From: Spirochaetaceae bacterium UBA1306 | GTDB lineage: Bacteria; Spirochaetota; Spirochaetia; Treponematales; Rectinemataceae | Direction of reading: 5' to 3' | Assembly (NCBI GenBank): GCA_002307245.1 | Contig: DBTW01000189.1 | Span: forward strand, 543 to 34,094 | Length of the DNA: 33,552 bases | Shown: piece by piece, positions 15,287-23,586 of the stretch | Position numbering within the stretch: the stretch's first letter is position 1 | How the letters are laid out: each line of letters starts with the position of its first letter | Notes under the pieces: generated by a model | What the model saw: the letters and a program-made list of their open reading frames with translations, nothing else | Told to the model about the DNA's origin: nothing | The model's database searches: none | Position numbers and translations under genes: made by a program

Positions 15287-17735
15287 TGCCCGAGCGGCTC
15301 GGCTCGGCCCGGCTCGGATCCTCGGGCCATTCGTGCTTGGGATAGCGGCCCCGGAGCTGCTTCCGCGCCTCGGCCCATGAGCCGCGCCAGAAGCCCGGCA
15401 GGTCCGAGCTGACCTGGAGCGGCTTCCCGCCCGGGTCGAGAAGCCTGACCACGAGGGCTCGGCCGCAGACCCGCGGGTGCTCCGACATGCCGAAGAACTC
15501 CTGGGCGCGAGCCTCCACCGAGGGGCCTCCGTAGCCTCGATAGTCGATGGGCCTCGAGGAGCCCGAGGGCAGCTCGAGACGCTTGGGCGCCAGGCGCTCG
15601 ATCGCCGCTCGGAGAGCCCTCGGCGCGAGGCTTGAGACGGCGCGCTCGAGGCCGCGGCCGTCTACGAGGGCGCCGGAGCCCGCCTCGACATAGGGACCGA
15701 GCCAGGTCCCGGCGCTCGCGGCCAAGGCCTCGTCCGCGAGCCCCGATGGGACGAAGCCCGCAGCCCTCGCCTCGGCGGCCTCGCCGGCGAAAAAGCGCAG
15801 CCGCGCCAGCTCTTCCGAGGCGCCGCCCTCCCAGGGGAGCAAGGAAAGGCCCTCGGCCGACACTCGGGCGGCGAGGAGGGCGGCGGCCTCGTCTTGCCTG
15901 AGCTTCGCGGGCCTCCGCGCGAGGACGATGGCGCCTGCGCGCCTCACCCGCGCGGCCCGCGGCTCGAGGCCCTTCCATTCGATCTCGGTATCCTCGGTCG
16001 CGGCGGCCTCGAGCCGCTCCCTCGCCTCGGCCTCGGACAGGGCCGAGCCCGAGTAGATTCTGCCGGCTTCGGCCCCGGCGTCGGCCTCCACGGCGACGAT
16101 CCAGTCGGCGGCGGCGAGCTCCCCCGTCGCCTTGAGCAGCCGGCCGGCTGGTATGCGGAAACTCGCGCGGCCGCCCTCGCGCTCGACGAGGGCGCCGATG
16201 CGGTCGGGGAAGGCCGCGGCGAGGAGGGGCGGCAGGGCCGAGGCGCGGGGCCTCGCCTCGGTGCCTATGCCCGCCGCGCGGGCCAGGCGCCTCGCCTCGG
16301 CGAGGGCCGGGCCGTCCGGGCGGCCGCCCATACCCTCGATCCGCGAGCCTATGTCGTTCGAGCCCGGCGAGGCCCCGCGCTCGGAGAGCAGGGCCGCGGC
16401 GAGGCAGGCGGTCCAGCCCTCGCCGGCCTCGAGGCCGCGCAGGACCAGGGCCGCCAGCCTGGGCTCGGTGCCCAGGGCCGCCATGCGGCGGCCGAAGGCG
16501 GTGGGCGCGAGGGAGGGCGCGAGGGCGCCGAGCCCGACGAGGAGCTCCGCGCCGGCGGCCCAGGCTCCCTCGGGGGGAGGGTCGAGCCAGGCCAGGTCGA
16601 GGCGCCGCGGCGCGCCCCAGAGCGCGGCCTCGAGCACGATGGCCGAGAGCTCGGCGCGGGAGAGCTCGGGCTCGGTGCGCTCGGCCAGGGACTCCGTCGC
16701 GGCCCAGGCGCGGATGCAGAGCCCGGGCCCGAGTCGCCCCGCGCGGCCGCGCCGCTGGTCGGCGCGATCCCGGGCCTCCCGCTCGGTGACGAGGCGGTTC
16801 AAGCCCGTGCGCGGCTCGAAGCGCGAAAGCCGCGCCTGCCCCGAGTCCACGACCGCGCGCACGCGGGGCACCGTGAGGCTCGTCTCGGCGACGGAGGTCG
16901 CGAAGACGGCGCGCCTGGGCGAGCCGGGCTCGCCCATAAGGACTCGGCGCTGGGCCTCGAGGGGCATGGCCCCGTGCAGTATGGCCGTCGCATAACGCGT
17001 CCCCGAGCTTCGGGCCAGGCCGGCGAAGGCGGCCTCGGCCCGGCCGATCTCGGCCAGCCCGGGCAGGAAGGCCAGGACGTCGCCGTCGGCCTCGCGCATG
17101 GCCTCGTGCGCGAGGCTGGCCAGGGCCTCCTCGAAGCCCCGACCCTCCTGGACTCTCTCGTGCCGCGTATCGACCGGGAAGGCTCGGCCGGGCACATCCA
17201 GGAGGGGCGCTCGGAGGGCGGCGGCCGCCTTGGCGCAGTCCATGGTCGCCGACATGGCGAGCAGGAGCAGGGGCGATCCAGACTCTCGCCGCAGCTCGCG
17301 GGACTGGGCGAGGAGGGCGAGGGCGAGATCGGCCTGGGCGGAGCGTTCGTGGAATTCGTCGAGGACGACGCAGCTCGCGCCCTCGAGGCCCGGGTCGTCC
17401 TGGATCATCCGTACGAGGACGCCCGGGGTCACGGCCTCGACGCGGGCGCGCGGCCCCGACCTGGAATCGCCTCGGACGCGATAGCCGACCTCGTCGCCGA
17501 GCCGCTTGCCCCAGAGCTCGGCGATGCGGGCGGCCGCCGACAGGGCCGCCACGCGCCGGGGCTCCATGACGAGGACCTTGCCGCCCGCGGCCTCGGCGAT
17601 CGCCTGCGGCACGAGGCTGGTCTTGCCGGCGCCCGGCGCCGCCTGGAGCACGAGGGCCCCGGCCTCGAGGAGGGCGCGCGCGATCTCGGGCAGGAAGGGG
17701 ATTATCGGCAGGGCCCCTTCGGCGTTATCGGCCAT
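15267..17735 (-). CDS. hrpB: ATP-dependent helicase HrpB
   Basis: An 822-residue DEAH-type helicase of the bacterial HrpB family; the cellular role is poorly defined. The motor is complete: Walker A APGAGKTS (Lys38), EPRRVAALSAA (Ia), DEFHER (motif II, DEFH in place of DEAH), LAMSATM (III), FATSVAETSLT (V) and QRRGRAGR (VI). The HA2-like region follows, and the last 130 residues are the HrpB C-terminal domain (PSGSSRPIDYRGYGGPSVEARAQ region), ending in a basic tail. Length is normal for HrpB. The ATG at 17735 is preferred over the in-frame GTG five codons upstream because TTGAGA-17-CACACT stands 6 nt before it; neither start has a Shine-Dalgarno sequence. Confidence 0.94.
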   Translation of the reverse strand: MADNAEGALPIIPFLPEIARALLEAGALVLQAAPGAGKTSLVPQAIAEAAGGKVLVMEPRRVAALSAAARIAELWGKRLGDEVGYRVRGDSRSGPRARVEAVTPGVLVRMIQDDPGLEGASCVVLDEFHERSAQADLALALLAQSRELRRESGSPLLLLAMSATMDCAKAAAALRAPLLDVPGRAFPVDTRHERVQEGRGFEEALASLAHEAMREADGDVLAFLPGLAEIGRAEAAFAGLARSSGTRYATAILHGAMPLEAQRRVLMGEPGSPRRAVFATSVAETSLTVPRVRAVVDSGQARLSRFEPRTGLNRLVTEREARDRADQRRGRAGRLGPGLCIRAWAATESLAERTEPELSRAELSAIVLEAALWGAPRRLDLAWLDPPPEGAWAAGAELLVGLGALAPSLAPTAFGRRMAALGTEPRLAALVLRGLEAGEGWTACLAAALLSERGASPGSNDIGSRIEGMGGRPDGPALAEARRLARAAGIGTEARPRASALPPLLAAAFPDRIGALVEREGGRASFRIPAGRLLKATGELAAADWIVAVEADAGAEAGRIYSGSALSEAEARERLEAAATEDTEIEWKGLEPRAARVRRAGAIVLARRPAKLRQDEAAALLAARVSAEGLSLLPWEGGASEELARLRFFAGEAAEARAAGFVPSGLADEALAASAGTWLGPYVEAGSGALVDGRGLERAVSSLAPRALRAAIERLAPKRLELPSGSSRPIDYRGYGGPSVEARAQEFFGMSEHPRVCGRALVVRLLDPGGKPLQVSSDLPGFWRGSWAEARKQLRGRYPKHEWPEDPSRAEPSRSGIRKKGR

Positions 17736-17741
17736 GGCTGC

Positions 17742-17770
17742 AGTGTGCACGGTTTGGCCGAGGCTCTCAA
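17742..17770 (-). promoter_or_regulatory. Promoter of hrpB, leaderless
   Basis: On the reverse strand TTGAGA (17765-17770), a 17-bp spacer and CACACT (17742-17747) end 6 nt before the hrpB ATG at 17735. The -35 is good, the -10 weak. There is no Shine-Dalgarno sequence. Confidence 0.42.
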
Positions 17771-17793
17771 GCCTAAGGCGATGGCGGCTGCCG

Positions 17794-19011
17794 CTAGAAG
17801 CCCCGCGCGGCCTTCCACTCGGCCTGGATCGCCGCGTAGCCCTTGCCGTAGGCTTTCGCGAAGCCCCGCTCGTCTATCGGCGGGGTGGTATAGAAGGCGG
17901 CGAAGCGCTCGATGCCGTAGGCGCCGATGAGGTAGCTGACGAGCGAGTCCAGCTCGGCGTACCTGATGATGCGGACCTTGCGGTCCTTCACGCTCGGGTT
18001 TGCCGCTAGGACGTCGTTCAATAGCGGGACCCTGGCCCGGGCGACGCGCAGGGCATCGTCGGGAGGGGCGAAGAAGGCGGAGCGCATGGGGGATACGCTC
18101 CGCGCGACGTATTCGGCGAAGCCCTCGCCGAAGGCCTGGTCGTTGGGTAGTATCCTTTGGAACACGGGCCCGGCCCAGTCCTTGAGCGCCTCGGCGAAGT
18201 CCCCCATCGAGGCTCCTTCCTTCTTGGCGGGTATCGGCGGCGCCGTGTCCAAGTCGAGCTTGAAGAAGATGTCGACGACGTGCGTGAGCTCATGGGCGAG
18301 AATCGCCGAGGAGAGGGCGTTGTAGTACGGCAGTCGAATCGAGGATGCGACCGCGAGCCTGTCGTCGGAGATCGCGAAGCCCCAATTGGTGTTGGCCGTG
18401 TCCGCGAAGCCATCGAAGGCCTTCGAGCCCGGGGGCAGGATGATCTCCACCTTTCCGTCCTTGAGCGAGGAGAGGTTCTTCGCGAATCGCGCCCGCAAGG
18501 GGCTGTAGGGCGCGGGGTCGACCATGGCCTGGATCGAAGCGAGCAAGTCCTCGGACAGGCGGCCGATGTACTCCTTGTCGCGGAAGGCGGCCGTGCCGGG
18601 CATCGTGACGATCGTGAAATGCTCGGTCTCGAGCCTGTCCAGCTTCTTCTCTTTCCATAAGGGGCGCTTGACCGCCTCGTCCCAGGCCATGAAGGCCGAG
18701 ATGATCTCCTCGTTCGGCGTGGTGCCGTAAGCGGAGGCCAGATAGGGCGCCAGCTCGGCGGTTTCTTTCATGGCAGCAAGGGCGGGGGCCGATCCGGGGC
18801 GCGCCGCAGCCAGGTATTCGTAGAGGGCGAGGGCTGCCTCGGCGAAGCGCGCGCGGTCCGCTTCCGAGCCCTTCATGCGCGAAGAGACCTGCTGGGCTGC
18901 ATGCGCCAGGGAGGCGCGATCGGCCTGCGAGAGCTCGGTCGGCCTTGGGGAGCCGGCGCACGCGGCGAGCAGGGCCGCGGCCAGGGCGGCGAGGGCAATG
19001 AGTCGCTTCAC
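17794..19011 (-). CDS. Lipoprotein with HExxH metallopeptidase-like motif
   Basis: A 405-residue exported lipoprotein. The signal peptide MKRLIALAALAAALLAAC ends in a lipobox (LLAAC, lipidated Cys18), to be processed by LspA. In the middle, ILAHELTHVVDIF contains HELTH (His240, Glu241, His244), the zinc-protease HExxH motif, and FGEGFAEYVARS provides Glu296 and Glu300, either of which could be the third ligand of a gluzincin. This resembles peptidase MA-like proteins; I do not recognise a named family. It would act in the periplasm or on the outer membrane. The start is GTG with GGAGAAAGATA before it. It is downstream of the ABC permease gene, separated by 94 bp. Protease activity is inferred from the motif only. 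Confidence 0.78.
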   Translation of the reverse strand: MKRLIALAALAAALLAACAGSPRPTELSQADRASLAHAAQQVSSRMKGSEADRARFAEAALALYEYLAAARPGSAPALAAMKETAELAPYLASAYGTTPNEEIISAFMAWDEAVKRPLWKEKKLDRLETEHFTIVTMPGTAAFRDKEYIGRLSEDLLASIQAMVDPAPYSPLRARFAKNLSSLKDGKVEIILPPGSKAFDGFADTANTNWGFAISDDRLAVASSIRLPYYNALSSAILAHELTHVVDIFFKLDLDTAPPIPAKKEGASMGDFAEALKDWAGPVFQRILPNDQAFGEGFAEYVARSVSPMRSAFFAPPDDALRVARARVPLLNDVLAANPSVKDRKVRIIRYAELDSLVSYLIGAYGIERFAAFYTTPPIDERGFAKAYGKGYAAIQAEWKAARGF

Positions 19012-19105
19012 TATCTTTCTCCGTGCTTAGGTGTACGCCGCGTCCTGAGGTAAACAAGGCTGAGCGTCGAACGTTACGGCCGGCGCTCGCGTCGAAAGCC
19101 CGGCC

Positions 19106-19975
19106 TCAGCCGTGACGCCTCGTCCCGGCTTTCAGGTTCCTCTCCAATGCGCGCACGAGGAGGCTGAGGCTCACCGTGAGGACGAGGTAGAAGAAGGCGA
19201 CCGCGTTGTAGGTCTCGAAGAAGAGGAAGGTCGAGGCCGCGTAGACCTTGCCGAGCTGGGTGATGTCCTGCACGCCGAGGACCGAGACGAGGGCCGAGTC
19301 CTTGACGATCGCGACGAACTCGTTCGCCAGCGCGGGCAGGACGTTGCGCACCGCCTGGGGCAGGATGACGCGGAGCATGGCCTGGGAGCGCGTCATGCCC
19401 AGGGCGTAGGCGGCCTCGGCCTGGCCCTTGCCGACGCTCTCGATCCCGGCGCGGAAGATCTCGGCGATGAAGGCGCCGTAGCCGAGGGTGAGGGCTATCA
19501 CCGCGCGGGTCGCGAAGTCGAAGCTCCTCGACTTGATCGCCTCGATGAGCCCCGCCTTGATGAGGGGCGAGAGGACCCAGTTGAGGGCGGCGGCGAGGGC
19601 CGGCGCGCCCACGAAGGCGATGTAGTACAGGATGACGAGCATCGGCAGGCCGCGCACGAGCTCGATGTAGAAGGTGGCGGCCTCCCGCGCGGGGCGGAGG
19701 GGCGAGGCGCGCAGCAGGCCCAGGGCCAGGCCCAGGAACAGCGAGAAGCCGTAGGCGATGAGCGACACCGTTATCGTCACGCCCATGCCGCTGGCCACGG
19801 CCCTCACGATGACCCGGTAGCCCTGCGAGGACGCGAAGGAGATGCTGGAGAATATCCCGAGGCCGACCAGGGCCACGAGCCACCAGGGCACGCGCGCGAG
19901 GGGCCCCGAGGCCCCCGCGCGCGCTCCCCCTGCGCCCGTCCCGCCGCTCGTCAGGGCTTGTACTCCCAGAACCAC
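19106..19975 (-). CDS. Amino-acid ABC transporter permease (HisMQ/GlnP family)
   Basis: Up to 289 residues with five or six membrane helices. It is an inner-membrane permease of the polar amino-acid uptake family, shown by ELVRGLPMLVILYYIAF and the EAA loop GQAEAAYALGMTRSQAMLRV followed by ILPQAVRNVLPALANEFVAIVKDS, which contacts the ATPase. The binding protein is encoded directly upstream; the permease frame opens at a GTG (19975) inside that gene, overlapping by 25 nt. A second GTG at 19891, just before the first hydrophobic stretch VPWWLVALVGLG, could be the true start, since the 28 residues between are Gly/Ala-rich. No ATPase gene follows, so the ATP-binding subunit must be encoded elsewhere. 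Confidence 0.9.
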   Translation of the reverse strand: MVLGVQALTSGGTGAGGARAGASGPLARVPWWLVALVGLGIFSSISFASSQGYRVIVRAVASGMGVTITVSLIAYGFSLFLGLALGLLRASPLRPAREAATFYIELVRGLPMLVILYYIAFVGAPALAAALNWVLSPLIKAGLIEAIKSRSFDFATRAVIALTLGYGAFIAEIFRAGIESVGKGQAEAAYALGMTRSQAMLRVILPQAVRNVLPALANEFVAIVKDSALVSVLGVQDITQLGKVYAASTFLFFETYNAVAFFYLVLTVSLSLLVRALERNLKAGTRRHG

Positions 19976-20745
19976 TTGGTGTCGAGCTTGTCGAGGAAGC
20001 CCTCCTTCTTGAGCGCCGCGAGCGCGGCGTTGAAGGGCCCGACGAGGTCCGAGCCCTTCTTGAAGATGAAGCCGAAGTACTCGGTGCCGAGCGGGCCGCC
20101 CACGATCTTGAGCTTGTTGGGGTTGGCGCCGATGTAGCCCTTGCCGGAGGCCGCGTCGGTGAGGACCATGTCGACGTCGCCGGAGAGCAGCGCCTGCACC
20201 GAGGCGCCGAAGGTCTCGAAGAGCTTGATGCGCGGGTTCTTCTCGTCCCCGTCGAGGACGCTGTAGACGGCCGTGTAGAAGTTGGTCGTGCCGGCCTGCG
20301 CGCCGATGAGGAGCTTCTTGTCCGCGGCGAAGGCCTTCTCCTCGGCGAAGCGCTTCTCGTCGGCGCGGACGAGCATGAATTGCTGCGAGGTCATGTAGGG
20401 GTCCGAGAAGTCGACCTGGGCCTTGCGCTCGTCGTTGATGGTGATCCCGTCCATGCCGACGTCGAACTGGCCGTCGCGGATGGCCTGGATCATGGTGTCC
20501 CAGCTCGAGAGCTTCCAGGACACCTTGGCGTTGAGGCGCTTGCCGATCTCGTTGACGGCGTCGTATTCCCAGCCTATGCCCTTGCCCGTCTTGGGGTCGG
20601 CGAAGTTGAGGGGCATGTATGCGTTCTCGGTGACGGCCACGATGGTCCGGCCCTTGAGGTCAGGCAACTTGGACGCCTGGGCCCAGGCCGAGGCGCTGGC
20701 CAGGACGAGGGCGGCGGCTAGGGCGATGCTCATTCCGCGTTTCAT
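19951..20745 (-). CDS. Amino-acid ABC transporter substrate-binding protein (SBP_bac_3)
   Basis: A 264-residue periplasmic binding protein of the family-3 polar amino-acid group. A Sec signal peptide of about 23 residues ends ASAWAQA with no lipobox Cys, so it is soluble. The mature protein starts with GRTIVAVTENAYMPLNFAD and contains GWEYDAVNEIGKRLNAKVSW, the loop GQFDVGMDGITINDERKAQVDFS (amino-acid alpha-group binding region), and GAQAGTTN in domain 2. The ligand is not predictable by eye. ATG at 20745 with AAGGAGG six bases upstream; a promoter TTGATG-18-TACTAT lies further upstream. It is co-transcribed with the permease gene. Confidence 0.93.
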   Translation of the reverse strand: MKRGMSIALAAALVLASASAWAQASKLPDLKGRTIVAVTENAYMPLNFADPKTGKGIGWEYDAVNEIGKRLNAKVSWKLSSWDTMIQAIRDGQFDVGMDGITINDERKAQVDFSDPYMTSQQFMLVRADEKRFAEEKAFAADKKLLIGAQAGTTNFYTAVYSVLDGDEKNPRIKLFETFGASVQALLSGDVDMVLTDAASGKGYIGANPNKLKIVGGPLGTEYFGFIFKKGSDLVGPFNAALAALKKEGFLDKLDTKWFWEYKP

Positions 20746-20787
20746 GAATAGCCTCCTTTTGATTTGCGCTTCCGCTGCGCGCCTGCG

Positions 20788-20817
20788 ATAGTACTCCGGG
20801 GGGTAAGGGGGCATCAA
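20788..20817 (-). promoter_or_regulatory. Promoter of the amino-acid ABC genes
   Basis: Reverse strand: TTGATG (20812-20817), 18-bp spacer, TACTAT (20788-20793). About 42 nt separate the -10 from the ATG at 20745, giving a conventional leader with AAGGAGG. It shares the divergent spacer with the lyxose-isomerase-like gene. Confidence 0.45.
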
Positions 20818-20875
20818 GCCGCGGCTTGCGCGGCCGCGCCCGCGGTGGCATCCTGTCGGAAGGAGCGGAGGCTGG

Positions 20876-21559
20876 ATGAAGCGTAGCGAGATAAACCGGC
20901 GGATAACGGAGGCCGAGGCCTTCTTCTCGGCCCTGTCCTTCCTCCTGCCCCCCTGGGCCTCCCGCCGGCCGGCCGATTGGGCCGGCCGCGGCGAGGAAGA
21001 GTCGGAAATCCGCGACAACATGCTCGGCTGGGACCTCACGGACTTTGGCTCGGGCGACTTCGACCGCGTCGGCCTGCTCCTCTTCACGCTGCGCAACGGC
21101 CGCGCGGGCCCCTCCCGCCCCGCGCGGAAACCCTACGCCGAGAAGGCGATGATCGTGGGCGAGGGCCAGGAGACTCCACTGCACTTCCACTGGTCGAAGA
21201 TGGAGGATATCATCGTCCGGGGCGGGGGCAGGCTCGCCCTGCAGCTCTGGGCATCCACCCCGGCGGAGGGCCTCTCCGAGGATCCCGTCAGGCTCCGCGT
21301 CGACGGGGCGCTGCGTGAGCTCCCGCCCGGCGGTACCCTCGTCCTCCGGCCCGGCGAGAGCGTCTGCCTCGAGCCCGGGATCTACCATCGCTTCAGCGCC
21401 GAGCCGGGCTACGGCAAGGTCCTCGCGGGAGAGGTGAGCGCCGTGAACGACGACCGCGCCGACAATCGCTTCTACGAGCCCGCCGGGCGCTTCCCGGAGA
21501 TCGAGGAGGACGAGGCGCCCTGCCGGCTCCTCGCCTGCGATTACTCGCGCTATCTTTAG
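20876..21559 (+). CDS. D-lyxose ketol-isomerase family cupin
   Basis: A 227-residue cupin of the D-lyxose/D-mannose isomerase family (PF07385), which interconverts D-lyxose and D-xylulose, often also D-mannose and D-fructose, using Mn(II). The family start MKRSEINRRI, the region FLLPPWA, and the metal-binding positions in PLHFHWSKMEDI (two His and Glu) and GIYHRF (His) are visible. Length equals the family norm. GGAGG stands four bases before the ATG. A PfkB-type kinase gene follows after 10 bp, so the two form a sugar-use operon: isomerisation, then phosphorylation. The exact sugar is inferred from the family and not proven. Confidence 0.88.
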   Translation: MKRSEINRRITEAEAFFSALSFLLPPWASRRPADWAGRGEEESEIRDNMLGWDLTDFGSGDFDRVGLLLFTLRNGRAGPSRPARKPYAEKAMIVGEGQETPLHFHWSKMEDIIVRGGGRLALQLWASTPAEGLSEDPVRLRVDGALRELPPGGTLVLRPGESVCLEPGIYHRFSAEPGYGKVLAGEVSAVNDDRADNRFYEPAGRFPEIEEDEAPCRLLACDYSRYL

Positions 21560-21569
21560 GAGGATCCGC

Positions 21570-22778
21570 ATGCGCATCGCCGGGGCGGGCTGCTGCCTCA
21601 TGGACCTCATCTACGCGGGCGTGGACTTCTCCTCGGCCGCCTTCGCCGCGCTTCGCTCCAGGGCCGACGGCGACGGCGGGCTCGCCCCCGGCCGACTCGT
21701 GTTCTCCGAGGACGCCGAGCGCTTTTCCGGGCGGCCCTTCGCCCTGGCCCTCGCTACGGTCGCCGACGGCGCGCCGGCGGCCGAGAACGTGGGCGGCCCT
21801 TCGGTCGTCGCCCTCATCCACGCCGCCCAGATGCTCGAGGGGCGGGGCGCGGCCGTCTCCTACTACGGCGCCGCAGGCGACGACGAGCTCGGGCGCAGCC
21901 TGCGCGCGATGCTCGCCCGCACCTGCCTCGACTCGTCCCGCCTGGAGTCGCGCCGGGGCCGCACGCCCTCGACCTACGTGCTCTCGGACCCGCGCTGGGA
22001 CGGAGGCCGCGGCGAGCGCTGCTTCGTGAACGACCTGGGCGCCGCCTTGGCCTACGGGCCCGAGGACCTGCCCGACGACTTCTTCGAGGCCGACATAGTC
22101 GCCTTGGGCGGGACCGCCCTCGTACCCGCCCTCCATGAGGGGCTCCCCGCTATCCTCGCGCGGGCGAGGGCGAGCGGGGCCCTCACGGTCGTCAATACGG
22201 TCTTCGACTTCCGGGCCGAGCGCGCCGATCCCCTCGGCCCCTGGCCCTTAGGCGGCGCGGGGGCGGGCCGCGAGGCCTATCGCGGCGCCGACCTCGTCGT
22301 CATGGACCAGGACGAGGCCCTGCGCCTCTCCGGCGAGCGCGGGCTGGAGGCCGCCCTGCGTTTCTTCGAGTCGAGCGGCGCGGGGGCCTTCGCGATCAGC
22401 CGCGGCGGCGACGAGGTCGTAGCCTGGTCGGGCGGCGGGCGCTTCGAGGCCCGGGGCCGCTTCGAGCTGCCCGTGAGCGCCCGCGCCGCGCGGGAGCGCG
22501 GGGCCGCCGCGCGCGGCGACACGACGGGCTGCGGCGATAATTTCGCCGGCGGTATCATCGCCGCGTTGGCCGAGCAGATGATGACCGCGCCCTCGCAGCC
22601 CCTCGACCTCGCCGCCGCGATCTCCTGGGGCATCGCCGCCGGGGCCTTCACGCTCGGCTTGCTCGGCGGCACCTACTACGAGTCGGGCCCCGGGGAAAAG
22701 CGCGCTCTTGTAGCCTCGTACCGGGACGATTGGCTCGCGCAGGTCGGCCGCGCGCCGGCGGTCGACGCCGGCCGATAG
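21570..22778 (+). CDS. PfkB-family carbohydrate kinase
   Basis: A 402-residue ribokinase-like kinase that phosphorylates a sugar or nucleoside with ATP. The C-terminal PfkB signature is clear: DTTGCGDNFAGGIIAALA, with the catalytic base Asp and anion hole; VVMDQDEALRLSGE and AISRGGDEVVAW lie in the expected order. It is longer than the usual 310-340 residues; the N-terminal 110 residues and a loop (PVSARAARERGAAARG) before the signature carry insertions rich in Ala and Gly. ATG with AGGAGG seven bases upstream. It follows the lyxose-isomerase-like gene by 10 bp and probably phosphorylates that enzyme's ketose product, for example xylulose or fructose (inference). Confidence 0.87.
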   Translation: MRIAGAGCCLMDLIYAGVDFSSAAFAALRSRADGDGGLAPGRLVFSEDAERFSGRPFALALATVADGAPAAENVGGPSVVALIHAAQMLEGRGAAVSYYGAAGDDELGRSLRAMLARTCLDSSRLESRRGRTPSTYVLSDPRWDGGRGERCFVNDLGAALAYGPEDLPDDFFEADIVALGGTALVPALHEGLPAILARARASGALTVVNTVFDFRAERADPLGPWPLGGAGAGREAYRGADLVVMDQDEALRLSGERGLEAALRFFESSGAGAFAISRGGDEVVAWSGGGRFEARGRFELPVSARAARERGAAARGDTTGCGDNFAGGIIAALAEQMMTAPSQPLDLAAAISWGIAAGAFTLGLLGGTYYESGPGEKRALVASYRDDWLAQVGRAPAVDAGR

Positions 22779-22798
22779 CCCATATCGCGCGTATCGTG

Positions 22799-22804
22799 CA
22801 TACT
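22799..22804 (+). promoter_or_regulatory. -10-like CATACT, leaderless start of the nuclease-like/winged-helix gene
   Basis: CATACT ends 8 nt before the ATG at 22813. A GGAGG (22806-22810) is present but only 2 nt from the ATG, too close to act as a ribosome site for it. The geometry matches the leaderless starts elsewhere in the window. Confidence 0.4.
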
Positions 22805-22812
22805 TGGAGGCC

Positions 22813-23586
22813 ATGGGACTCTTGGAAAAGGCGGCCTCGCGCGGCGGGCTGGCCGTGCCTGTCGGCTCGCCGACGGGCGAGCTCGTGGCCGAGCGCGCGG
22901 GCATCAACCTCTACTCGGAGTACAGCCTCCACGCCCAGCTCAAGCTGCGGCTCTCCGGGCCCGGCGACCGGCTCGAGGCCCTGGTCGGGGGCAAGGTGGT
23001 CGACCTCGTGCGCTCGGACGGGGAGCTCGTCGAGGTGCAGACCGGGCAGCTCGGCAAGATAGTCCCCAAGGTCCTCGCCCTCGCCAAGGCCGGCCACCGC
23101 GTGCGCGTCGTGTACCCGGTCGCCGCCGAGTGCCTCATCCGCCGCCTCGACCCGAAGACCGAGGAGCTCTTGTCCACGCGCAAGAGCCCCAAGCGCGGCG
23201 ACTTCTACTCCCTCTTCGACGAGCTCGTGAAGGCCACTGGCTTAATAGCGTCGCGCAACGTGACCGTCGAGGTCCTGCTCGTAAGGACGGCGGAGACCAA
23301 GGTGCGCGACGGCTCGGGCTCCTGGCGGTCCAAGGGCGACCGCCGCGTGGACCGCGAGCTCCTCGAGGTGATCTCGTCGCGCAGCCTGCGCACGCGATCG
23401 CAGTGGCTCGCCCTCATCCCCCGGAAGCTCCCGGCGCCCTGGTCCTCCGCCTCGCTCGCCGAGGCCCTCGGCCTGGGCCAGGACACGGCGCGTAAGATCC
23501 TCTACTGCCTCGCCAAGGCCGGGCTCATCGCTGAAGGCGGCAGGGACGGCCGGCGCAAGCTCTACGGGCCGCCGCCCAAGGCCTAG
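22813..23586 (+). CDS. Uncharacterised protein: restriction-endonuclease-like N-terminus plus winged-helix C-terminus
   Basis: A 257-residue protein. Residues 35-110 look like a PD-(D/E)XK nuclease core variant: EYSLHAQLKLRL helix, then GGKVVDLVRSDGELVEVQTG, giving Asp64-x9-Glu74-x-Gln76 in two adjacent strands, followed by a helix and HRVRVVYPVA. The middle has SPKRGDFYSLFDELV and WRSKGDRRVDRELLEV. The last 60 residues (PWSSASLAEALGLGQDTARKILYCLAKAGLI) form a winged helix. I recall similar conserved but uncharacterised proteins in many bacteria, though I cannot name a family. Gln in place of Lys in the last catalytic position occurs in active and inactive members. It stands alone between the sugar kinase gene and a convergent hydrolase-like gene. 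Confidence 0.68.
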   Translation: MGLLEKAASRGGLAVPVGSPTGELVAERAGINLYSEYSLHAQLKLRLSGPGDRLEALVGGKVVDLVRSDGELVEVQTGQLGKIVPKVLALAKAGHRVRVVYPVAAECLIRRLDPKTEELLSTRKSPKRGDFYSLFDELVKATGLIASRNVTVEVLLVRTAETKVRDGSGSWRSKGDRRVDRELLEVISSRSLRTRSQWLALIPRKLPAPWSSASLAEALGLGQDTARKILYCLAKAGLIAEGGRDGRRKLYGPPPKA

